A stretch of 64,000 nucleotides of DNA from Symbiodinium microadriaticum. Lineage: Eukaryota; Sar; Dinophyceae; Suessiales; Symbiodiniaceae. The DNA lies in NCBI GenBank assembly GCA_001939145.1, contig LSRX01000132.1, forward strand, positions 683,128 to 747,127. Reading direction: 5' to 3'. Below the pieces are notes generated by a model. The model saw nothing but the letters and a program-made list of their open reading frames with translations, searched no databases and was not told where the DNA came from. The position numbers and the translations under genes were made by a program. Shown piece after piece: positions 1-10,900 of this stretch (its first letter is position 1; each line of letters begins with the position of its first letter).

Positions 1-1385
1 AAAACTGCGGAACAGTCTTCAGGCCCCAGGTAGCTCATCTTGCTCCAGAACAACCTCGCTCTGAGGCCTCCTGGATCATTGGCTGAATCCACCTTTTTGG
101 GGTTTAGGGTTTAGCGTTTCGGGATTTAACACTACCGTGGAACCTACGGCGCGCGGGTTGTCGGCGGGAGAAAAAGCCACGAAAAAGCGACGGTCAATCA
201 AGGCCTAAAGCTTCGCGCTAAGCCATGGATTATGAAGGGCTTAATTAGGGCTGCTGGGTTTAGGGTTGAATCCTCGTGCCACAAAGCGTCGCTTTTCGAG
301 GTCTTGTGAATTTGGGGAGGGGGGATGTAGGTTGGAATTCGGCTTTTGTCATGAGCTTCAGCCCGAATCGGAACCATGAGAACAAAGACGCGAGCTTGGC
401 TGCGAATTTAGGATCCATACAGAGGTATTGAAGACGTCGGAGTATGGAATAGAGGCTGAGGATTGGTAGGACTTAAGCATAGGGTTCAGGTGATCTTGAA
501 GGGGATCCTCGTATGCTCATGATTTCAAAAGTTAGGAGTCTGCAATGTCTACGCCAACTAATGTAGGGGCCTTAATAATTAATTAGGATACCGTTCTGGA
601 GTCCTTTGTAGTATAGTTTTATAAAAGAAGACATTGGCCGAAGATTTCAGGATTCAGTAGGTGAGCCAGCATCGACGGCCACAGACCAGAGACCTAGAGC
701 TAGCGTGTCACCCTACTCACAACTTTGATGACCTCCCAGTATCTTTCGGTGTCAAAAGAAAGGACAGAAGCAATATCGCAGTCAGAAACCCCCAACCCTA
801 ACCCCTGAATTTTCAGCCACTGTCGGTGTGCCAGGCGCTGGCGTAAGATGTGCAGGCTCGGGCGTCGAATGTCAACTGTCCGGGTTAAAACTCGGAGTTC
901 AGCCCCCTACCCTACACCCTAAACGCTAAACCCTAAGCCCTGAACCTTAGACCTTATACCCTAAGCCCCTGTCCCTAAAGCCTAAGCCCTGAACTTAAAC
1001 CTTAAACCCTAAAGCCCTAGGCCTTCGGTCTTGGGGCTCAGGGTCTAGGGGTTTATAGGGGTTAGGGTTTAGGGTTTAGGGTTTAGGGCTTAGGGTTTAG
1101 GGGTGAGGGTTTAGGGCCAGACAATATGCATGCACAGGAACCAACTTCTACCGACCCCCCCGCCTACGAGGCATCAACTCCGCAGCAAACCTGAATGAAA
1201 ATCCTAAGCCCTAAACCCGAAACCCTTAGCCCAAAGCCCTATAAAAATATACTCCACTGCCCACTTAGCAGCGGACATGCGAACGACGCCACAGGAGAAA
1301 GCTCCGCCATACGCTTTTCCGATCTCACCTCTCGACTTCTGGGGTTCTCGGTTGGTTTTTTGGACCCTTCTGGTTTCGCTCGTTT
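1..1385. other. Non-coding left edge with telomere-like runs
   Basis: No gene recognised. Degenerate CCCTAAA units at about 905-1015 and TTTAGGG units at about 1045-1115. The sequence TAGGGGCCTTAATAATTA at 565-583 matches one arm of the inverted repeat at 38868-38985. Confidence 0.6.
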
Positions 1386-1479
1386 TACCCATAGGCTCCT
1401 TAGTAGTTCCTTTTTGTGGTTGGTATTTAGGATCCTATAATGTAATCCCAAAAAGGAACTACTTAAGGGCCTATGGGTA
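1386..1479. mobile_element. MITE-like family B, copy 1
   Basis: About 93-bp near-palindrome; ends TACCCATAGGCTCCTTAGTA and ACTTAAGGGCCTATGGGTA, inner GTTCCTTTTTGTGG / CCCAAAAAGGAAC. Confidence 0.85.
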
Positions 1480-1630
1480 GCTTCAGCGAGGTTTAGGGTT
1501 CAGGGATTGAAAGATTCAGGGGTTCCCAGGTTTAGTGCCCCCTACAATGACAATGGAGGGCGTAGGCCATGGGCACCACAGCGCACTCGGAGTATAGTAT
1601 GCGAAATCATCTTGGGTCCCTTGCTACCCT

Positions 1631-1722
1631 AAGGGTCCATGTACCTATATACTTTGGTCTTAAAGTCCTCCCTATATAGGTACTTAGGGGCCAAAGTATA
1701 TACTATTTGGGTACATGGGCCT
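1631..1722. mobile_element. MITE-like family A, copy 1
   Basis: About 100-bp near-palindrome; ends AAGGGTCCATGTACCC and GGGTACATGGACCCTT, internal TATATACTTTGG / CCAAAGTATATA. No coding capacity. Confidence 0.85.
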
Positions 1723-1749
1723 ATGGGCCACTGATGGCCCACTTGGTCG

Positions 1750-1976
1750 ACCTCTGGAAGGCCCGTCACCGTGCCTGGCTCTGGTTCGGCGCTTTCTGGC
1801 CGTGGCTCCAATGGCTGCAGTGGAACCAGCCCAAGTGGCCCAATGCCTGGAGCTGTGGCGAGGCTCTCCAAGCCTGCTGCGGGCTTCTTCTGGGCCTTGG
1901 TCTTGGTGGCCGTGGTCTTGGGCTCCGCCTTGGGCTCCGCCTTGGTCGTCTTGGAGTCCTTGGCTCCGCTCTTCAT
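1750..1976 (-). CDS. Lys/Ala/Pro-rich coding block
   Basis: On the minus strand MKSGAKDSKTTKAEPKAEPK continues with more Lys/Thr/Ala, then a Pro/Glu/Gly-rich stretch. Third positions are strongly G/C (AAG, GCC, ACC), typical of real coding here. A GT donor at CCAGAG|GTCGAC (about 1752) is possible just before a palindromic element. The start is not fixed; CGGAG or GAAGAG acceptors lie near 1965. A basic low-complexity tail, function unknown. Confidence 0.5.
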
Positions 1977-4900
1977 GGTCTTCAGGGCTCTATACGGTTA
2001 CCTCCCCCCCTCCTCACCACGGGCCAGATATGCTTTCCTATCCGGCCAGGGTGGTTCGGCTGATCCCGATGATGTGCCGAAGGCCCAGGTTTTACGAATC
2101 TTCAGGATGCAGATTCAAAGGCTGGGGGTTGTTTAGTTGGGTGCTGGAACACTCTAGTAATTGTGACACCAAAAACCTGCTGATGAAGAGGATGAGAGCC
2201 CCGTTATCGGGTAATGTAGACCCCTGATCTGGAGTTGTCATCGCCCAAGACATCATATTTAACGTCATAGTGATTCAAGCCCTACTTACAAGGGGCGTAT
2301 CAATCAGGGGCCCTAAACCCTAAACCCTAAACCCCCCTAAACCCCTAAAGCCCTAAACCCTCAACCGTCTGCATCGCTTGACTGGGTCGTAGAAAACTCT
2401 CAAACTCCTTAAAGGAACCCTGCAAGGAACCCATATAAACCCCTTAGCGGAACCCATATAGACCCCTCAAACGAAGCCTTCTTATACCCTAAACCCTAAA
2501 CCTTAAACCCTAAACCCTAAACCCGAAACCCTAAACCCTAAACCCTAAACCTTAAACCCTAGACCCTAAACCCTAAACCCTAAGAGCCCACGCCAGCAGT
2601 TGCTCAGACGGCCGAGGCGTTGGCTCACCAGGGAATCGACCGTCAAGCAGGGGTCCTCGCGCAAAGAGGTTTAGGGTTTAAGGGCTTAAGGGTTTAAGGA
2701 TTTAAGGGTTTAGGGTTTAGGGTTTGCTCTACACTGAGGACCGAAAGCCTTTGCTTTAGACACCCTGAGGGTTCATGTGCTCAAAGGGTATATACTTTAG
2801 CCTTAAGGTAGTCCCTATATAGGTACTTTGAGGCCAAAGTATATACTATTTGGGTACATGGACCCTTATGGCTTTGTACAGATTATACGTTTGTTTCTGC
2901 GATTTCTTGGAGATGTATATCTGTTTACTAGATGATCACGTACACATACATTATATACGCATAGATAAGTAAATACACAAATGCTACATACATGAAAAAT
3001 AAATGAGTAGAGTATATCTAAGTTCGAGAAGCAAATACAAACGCGAATAATCAAGAACTAACTATATAAATAACGAATAAATATGTATATACAATGACGA
3101 ACTTTCAACAACAACTATAACACAAACGTCCTAAACCCGCAACCTCCATGGAACCCCTTTGGAAACATAAACCCTAGGACCTAACTCCAAGTATGCACAA
3201 AAAACCTGTGCCTTCGGATCTGAAGTCTATTAGTGCCTATTTCGGGCCATTTGCGGTCTGCGGAACTCTTAAAGGAAGCCTTGAAGCACAGCTTTAAACC
3301 TAAACCCTAAACGTCTAAAGCCCTAAAACCCTAAACTAAACCCCTAAACCCTAAACCAGCCTTTCGAAACCCTTCAAGGAACCCTTAATGGGAACCCTCC
3401 AAGCACAACTTGAAAGGAGCCCGTTGGNCTTTCGAAACCCTTCAAGGAACCCTTAATGGGAACCCTCCAAGCACAACTTGAAAGGAGCCCGTTGGAACTC
3501 CTTAAACGGACCCGTTTGGAGCCCCTAGAAAGGAAGCCTTGTACAGAGAGATCCTGGGTTTGGGGTCTAGGGCTTAGGGCTTTTTTTTAGAGTTTAGGGC
3601 TTAGGGTTTAGGGCTTAAGGGTTTGGTTTTGAAGGTTTAGGTTTTAGGGCTTAAGGTTTAGGGTTGAGGGCTTAGGGCTTAAAGTTTAGGGTCTAGGGCT
3701 TAGGGTTTAGAGTATGGGGCTTAGGGTTTAGGGTAACCTGCGGACTCTAGCAACCCCCGACCTTGATGAGCAGGCCCCAGATGAGACCTAGGACGTCAAC
3801 CTGCGTCGGGGGGTTGCAGGGTTGTGTTGGGTTCCTGTCAGGGTTTCTTGCAGTGATCTTTACCCTAAGGCTCTAAGGACTCATGTTTTAAGGCTTGTGG
3901 GCCCAAAGACCAAACTATATAAGGCTTCTTGGGCTATTTTGAGTCTTAGTGTTAAGATCTAGGACTTTGGATTTAACGGCCGGACATTAACCTGCGTGGG
4001 GCTGGGCCTCATCAGGCTTTACTTTGAGCGTCTCTGCTGGTTGTTGCAGGGTTTTTTTTTTGGAAAGGCGTTGTAGGGCCCTACCAAGTTGAGGGCTAAG
4101 GCTAAACCCTAAACCTTAAGCCATAGAGTCTATAGAGGCCTCCGTTGCGGGTGTGCTTTTTGAAGTCTGAGTCTGTCCGAGTGTTTTAGCATTCAGGGTT
4201 GAGGGGCTGGGAGATGAGAACTTCTATCGTTTAGGGTCCATGTGCTCACATAGTATATACTTAGACCCTAAAGTACCTATATAGGAACCCCTTTAAGGCC
4301 AAAGTATATACTATATGGGCACATGGAGCCTTTGGGATCGATTAGGGTCTAGGGTTCTAGGAGTTAGGGCTTTGGGTTGAAAGTTTTAAGGTTTATAAAA
4401 CCCTAACAACCCTGAAGCCCTATAATATAGGCCAATAGGGTTTAGGGTTTTAGGGTTTAGGGTTCAATTTAGCTCTGACCGCGGTGAACCCCGCCTTCGT
4501 GCCCTGGCCACTCTGAAGCTCCGCGAATGTGGAGTTTAGGGTCCCTGAACCCAAAACCCCACACCCCAGTAGCTAGACTCTCAACCCATCATAAGACTGA
4601 CGGATCCCGGGAATCGGAAGTTTCGGGTTTTTTTTTAGCTGTTTGCGGCAAGGGAGGGGGTTCAAGCTTGAGGCTGTAACTTCAGAGGGTGTTCGGGTCC
4701 AGGGGGTCCTAGAGAACTGTAGGGGCTTAAGGGTTTAGAGGTTTAGGGTTTGGGGCTTTAGGGTTTAGGCAGAAGAGTCTCGATCACGGTGTTTTTTGGT
4801 GCCTGAATATCAACAAAGGTTCCGTTAAGGGGGGTTTCAAAACCCAAAGGGTCCATGTACCCCAATTAGTAGATACTTTGGCCCCAAAGTACATATATAA

Positions 4901-7900
4901 GGACTACTCTAAGGCCATTAAAGTAGCTACTACTTGGGTACATGGACCCTTAGGGCCTTTGGGTAAGGGTCTTTATGTCATGGTCTTGGAGGGCGGGCCT
5001 TGCTGATTGGAATAAGGTTCCCGGATGGTAGACCTTCATTGCTGCACCCTCAATCCACACGACCTAAACAGACCACCACATAATTAGGGGTTTAGGGTTT
5101 AGGGTACATTAGGGACCGAAGCTTGCCCTTTGTTTGGTCGCCGCGGAGTGGTGGTACCTGCTGCAGCTCACTGTACAATGAGAATTTTAGCGGCCCATTC
5201 GCGCTTTTTCCTAGACTGCTGCAGGAGTTTACAATCGGTGTTGTGTGTGTGCACCTCTGTACCTAAGAGTTTCTGATTCGCAAGCCAATCCGATAATGAA
5301 GCAAGCAGGGGGATGGGACGTGCATCTGGGAATCCCATCCAACGAAGCTGCCCAGATGCATGGGATACCAAGCTTGGCCAGCTTGGCGTACCTGCTGTTT
5401 CACATGAGTTTAGAAGTATAAGAAGAAAGAGAACAACCCACCGATTTCAAGATTCGGGCAACCGCCACCTTGAGGTGAGTCGGTCTACTTCCACATGTGT
5501 GTTGTCGGTCGGTAATTCTGACAAAGTCCCGGCCGTGATGGTCTTCGGACCCGCCCTACACATCCGCAGTGCTTTTTCTGTTCCACTTCCTGACTCAGTC
5601 CCTAAGAAAAGACACTTATCAGATCTTTTTTGGTCTGACTCAACTTAGTTATATACCCTGAGGCCACATTGGCGCTGATCAGCGTTAACTCCATCAGCAC
5701 CAGAAAGCCAACCAATGCCTTCATTACTGAACCCTCCAAGAGCATTTGATCAGATTTCTAACCAGAGCATTCTATTAATCTTAATGACCAGGTCTTGTTG
5801 ATCAGAGCCAACAACAGCTGATTAATCCTGCTGATTAGAACATCATCAGACCACTGATCAGACTCTGTTGATCAGATTTCCGTGATCAGATCCAGGTGAG
5901 TGTTACATGTTCGGTGAAGGATTCAGGCTCCAGCGTCGCGTTCAACATTGCCTCAAGACCACATGTCGTGTTGTACAAGGATGATGCACTTCATCTAGGA
6001 TGCATGTGTAAGGCTCACTCCACATACTTTTCAAGAGCCGTAACAATCATTCTATTGTCGCCAACCCGCAATGCCGAGCTTTCATTTCCATTTTTATGGA
6101 CGAAGCCGAAGCCGATCAAGGAGTCCTCCACCTGCAAACCGCTTGATCGAGAATCCACCTACCGCGTGGATAGGTAGTCCACCCGGACAATGGGATTCAG
6201 AAGGCCCTAGACAATCGCAGAGGTATTGTTCATCTTTTATTGGAAAGCAACCCGCGTCATTGTCGTCTCAGGCCCCAGTGACAAATCCAGAGATTACAGT
6301 ACAGTCTGGAACGTGGTATCCTTCGTTCACAGCATCTTTGCACCGAGAGCCCCAAAGTTCGCAAGTTGCTGGTCTACAGTATTCGCAGGGCTTGCAAAGC
6401 AGGGTACCTGATCATCTACCAGGTTCACAGCCCACTTTGCCCCAGCCATCATGGAACGTGCCACCTACATTGCCTCAACAGCCGCAAGAACTACAGCCTT
6501 CTTGGCCTCCTCAAAGCCTTACGAAGTTTTCGAATGGCGATGCGAATTGCAATGTGGGTGCAGAGGCATATGACTCTCCTGAACATAAGGTGGATGTACA
6601 CTCTTTGAAGCATATTCAGGATGTACAGCATGAGTGGCAGCAAGCATGTTCAACACACATTGAGCAAGAATGGCCGCAACTTGGAACACTAGCTGGTAAG
6701 ACTGTCTATGTTCAATGGCCAAGGCTTGAGCTTGAGCGAGTTCGCAATTATAAAGGAAGGAAAGAATGGGTACAAGAGGTGATGAGTCAGACTATTCCAG
6801 CTTCTGTGTGTAACTCAGTCAGAGATGCGTTGTATGATGTTGTATGAAATCATGTACCGTGACGGTACGGTACATTCTATGCCTGAACAAGTTCTTGATC
6901 TTTTCACTAAAGCTGTCGCTGCAAGTGGCCAAGATGTACGCCAGATTGTACATTCTGGAAAGAGCTTTTGCATAGAAGGCCGTAGCATCTGGTTCCTTCG
7001 TACAATGAATTTTCCTTCAGCGACTTTCAACTTTCCAGATTCACCGCAGCTAAATTGGTTGCATTGCACCAACAAGCATGGAGTGTATGGAATACTTCGA
7101 GCCGGAGCAATCTTTCCGAGTTGCGCGGATGGTATAATGCTTCCGATGTGTATTCCAACTGTTGGCTTCTTCGCGCGCGTGCATTTCTCGTACTACAACA
7201 TTCCAGTGGAAGAAATTGCTCGTTTTGCTGCAAAGATCTCATCAAGCTCCAAGAATACTTCCGGTGTAATGTTTGGTGGCAGCATTGGAGGTCCTTATCA
7301 CAAATTCAACGGAAGTAACACATGGAGGGAACAATTCCTCTGCTTGAGAGCCGGGGTTGTGAAAAGCAAAGCCAGTGATAAACGTTGGCTCGTGCGCACA
7401 GACATTGGTGCTGTGCAGTGGATTCTTCTTGTGCATTAACATTGGAGCGAGTAGAATAGCCAAAAGGAACGATGTCGGCTTTCATTGTGTTGAATTCTTG
7501 AGCCAATCAGCTTTGACATGTGTTCGAGTTGCTGAGTTCGTTCAGTCATGTAGTTGACTGGTGTTTTAAGCAAAACCACCAAGCCAATCAGCTTTGAGAC
7601 ATGTTTGAGCTTGATGTTGAGACCGTTCAATTGTGCATTTGACTGGTGCTTTAATCAAAACCACCAAGCCAATCAGCTTTGAGACATGTTCAAGCTTGAT
7701 GTTGAGACCGTTCAGTCGTGCCTGTGACTGGTGCTTTAAGCAAAACCACCCAGCCAATCAGCTTTGAGACATGTTCGAGCTTGATGTTGAGACCATTCAG
7801 TCGTGCATTTGACTGGTGCTTTAAGCAAAGCCACCAAGCCAGTCAGCTTTGAGACATGTTTGAGCTTGATGTTGAGTCCGTTCAGTTGTGCATTTGACTG

Positions 7901-10900
7901 GTGCTTTAAGCAAAACCGCCAAGCCAGTCAGTTGTCACACATGTTCGAGCTTGATATTAAGGCCTTTCAATCGTGCTGTCGACTGTTGCATTAAACAAAA
8001 CCGCCAGTAGTCTTGGGTCTTAGAAGTCTTCAAGGTCTTGACAAGACAGGTCCCTCCAGACCTCACGTGTATCTAAAGCGATCTTTTGCTGCTCAAGTTT
8101 CGATCGTAGCATCATATTCTTTTCGGAGCATCAACATGCCGTGGGGTGCGAGCTCTAGTTGGAAATCAGGCTGGCAAGACCGGTCGTGGAACAACAGGGA
8201 CTCCGAAGGCCAGTGGAAAGAAGCGTATCCAGGAGGTTACGAAGGCAACGAACAGTGGGGCAAATTCGAAGCTCGTCGTTCCAGCAGTGAAATGCCAGCT
8301 AGCCCCCAGGGCAAAAGCCATACTACGCAACTGCCTAGGGAGTTTGTTAGCGATCAGGACCATCTCGATAGCCGCGAGATTTGCGGAAAGAAACTGTATC
8401 GGAATGTACAGTTGACAAGTTGGAGCCAGAAATATAAGTTGGCCGGCAGACCGTTGCAGGATATTAAGCTCCACGAGCTAGCGTGGCAAGGATGGCAGAA
8501 TTATTACTTGCGCCATCTTTCTTTAGGATACTTTACATCGATTGTCTTTTGTCGGCGCATTTCTGAAACTGTCTTTATCAATTCACTGCTAGGGGCCATT
8601 CGAGGGAAGAGTTGGGACTTGGATGCTTTAGCCCGTGCTGTTGCTTCCCATGCTTCTAGTCCTACTTCTACGTCTGCGCCCCCGCTTCCCGTGTTGCCCA
8701 CTTCCAAGAGCAGTGGTAGTACAGAGGCAAAGTCCACACAAGAGCTACATGCATTGGTCACATTTCTTATTCAACAGCTTGAACCCTTTGCAAGTGCAGC
8801 TGTCACTGAAAGTGACAAGGACAAGCGCATTAAAGATCTTGAGCAGCAGCTAGCAGCACAAAGTGCAAGCAAGCCTCAGTTGACTTCTGATCCAAGCATG
8901 GGGCCTCCAAGCAAGAGACGTCGTCTTGCTACCAAAACGTCTTCTATGGAGATGTTTGAGGACAAGATTTTGGATTTCAAGATTTGCTCCAACAACAGGC
9001 CATTGGCTATGAATGCACCGTCCAGTATGAGTTCCACCAACGTACGTAAGTGGTGGATGCATCTAAGCCTCAATCCTTCGCAGAAGGATACGTTGAAGAC
9101 AATACAAGCCCAAGCTCAGCAATATCTCAACAAGCTTTCTGCCGAGCAGAAAAGCACACTTCAGGATCGAGCTTGTCAACTTGGTCTTCCAGTTTCAATG
9201 GCTACCAAAGCTAAAGCACTGGAGCTTGTACAAGTCATTTGCGCAGGCATTTTGCTTGCTGATGGCTGACTAGGGCCCATTGGAAGTCCAGCATCACAAC
9301 CCCTAGACCTGAAGGAAATTCATTCGTTCTTATGGTCATTCATGTACATCTTGCAAGTTTGCTACAATGGTGATGAAGAGCTTCATGGATTACGGGCCCC
9401 ATCCAGAGTTCTTGCATCGTTCTTCTTTCTACATATTCTTCATTCATCTCTTAGTAAATGCAGTAACGTCAAGGCATGGAAGCTTCGCACAGGTCATTTC
9501 GTTGGGGTATCATTGATGCACCTACAGCGGTATTTCATCGAACCGTTCGTGACCTATGCTTTGATACATCCAAAGCAGGGTTCCATTGGCAAACATGGTC
9601 AAGTGCTACAGACAAAAGCTGCGTACGTGGGCAGTACTACGGTGGGTTTACATTCAAGGCAAGACAACCGCTGGCGCAAGATGAAGCTACTGGAACGTGG
9701 AATACATGTCAACGCTGAGGTGGTGTTACATTATTTCCATACTCGCGGAGTTCTACATGAAGTCCTGTTAATTCCGGTTAGCATTGCTTCTGGAACCATA
9801 CCAGTACGAGCACGAGAATGCGAATTGATTCAGGTTTGGCAACCAAGATACAACCACCCTTGGATTTACAAGCTACATCCTACTTCGACGCATCGAACTA
9901 CCAGGGTTAGTTGCTTTACTTCACAATTTACGTACAAATCGCGCCGTTTATGGCAGAAGGTACGTAGAAGGCTCTCCACGCTGAAGATCCTGCAGTGTTA
10001 CGCGCATTCCAACACCAATGTAACTTCGTCGTGGAAGTTTCTTATGGATCTAGCAGCAGGAGGCGAACTCAGTTTTAGAACATCATCCATCTTGCGGAGT
10101 TCGCAGTTCTCAGCTCTACATATATATGCACTACTACGGATGAGCAATCATTTGGATGATCCACCTCGTTCTTTGGTACGGTCATTGCTAAAGAAGAACC
10201 TCCAGTTTAGGCAAGCGGCACTTCCCAAGGCTCCTCGACCCCTGGTTCTTCCGCTACTTGCCCATGCATCGTTTCAAACTGCTGCGCGAAGGTTTGTTTC
10301 CGATCTTATTTATAAGTCTCGTGAGTTCTTGGTTCCCTTTCATCTGCCGTCGAAGAAGATTGTTGCTGGCAAACATCATTCTGTGCAGTCCTTATTGTAC
10401 AATCATCTGGCAATGATGCGAACGTGGACGTTCGATCAGCCCCCCCAGTGTCAATGTCGAGGACTGAAACGAGAGCATCCGCAGTTACAGTGCGTAAATG
10501 GTCATGTAGCATCTCCTGCAGCAAAGCTGAATGTGAGCAAGCGATTGCATTCTTTGTTGCTGCATTCCAGTTCGAGTCAAGTTTACATGAACCAACAAAC
10601 TTACCTAGGCAAAACTTGTTCTGTTCTACAGGCCTGGTGTACTCGCAATGGGATTCATAACCTGGATATTCAGGACTGGACGACGTTTATATATCAACAG
10701 TGGCCATTGCATGTGCAATCATCGTGGCATACTGTGAAGTTTAAAGACGTGGCATTCCTTAAGAACATCATGAAGAATATGGTGGTTCATGGACGCGATC
10801 ATGCATTGGGTCAGATTCATGTGTTTTGTCCGGTTGCTTATTGGACAACCTTACGGTCTACATTTTGTGACCCCCTTGTGTATCGACCTGTTTCCATGTC

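Noticed and set aside
5251-5502. Hammerhead or HDV-type ribozyme in the terminal repeat
   Set aside because: No CUGANGA core; the interleaved stems lack the nested P3/P4 helices and cytosine context of HDV-like ribozymes. Kept only as a pseudoknot.
5313-5648. Frame beginning inside the left terminal repeat
   Set aside because: It also starts in the right repeat but diverges at once outside it; no conserved product expected.
7475-8005. CRISPR array
   Set aside because: Units are contiguous 85-bp tandem copies with no unique spacers.
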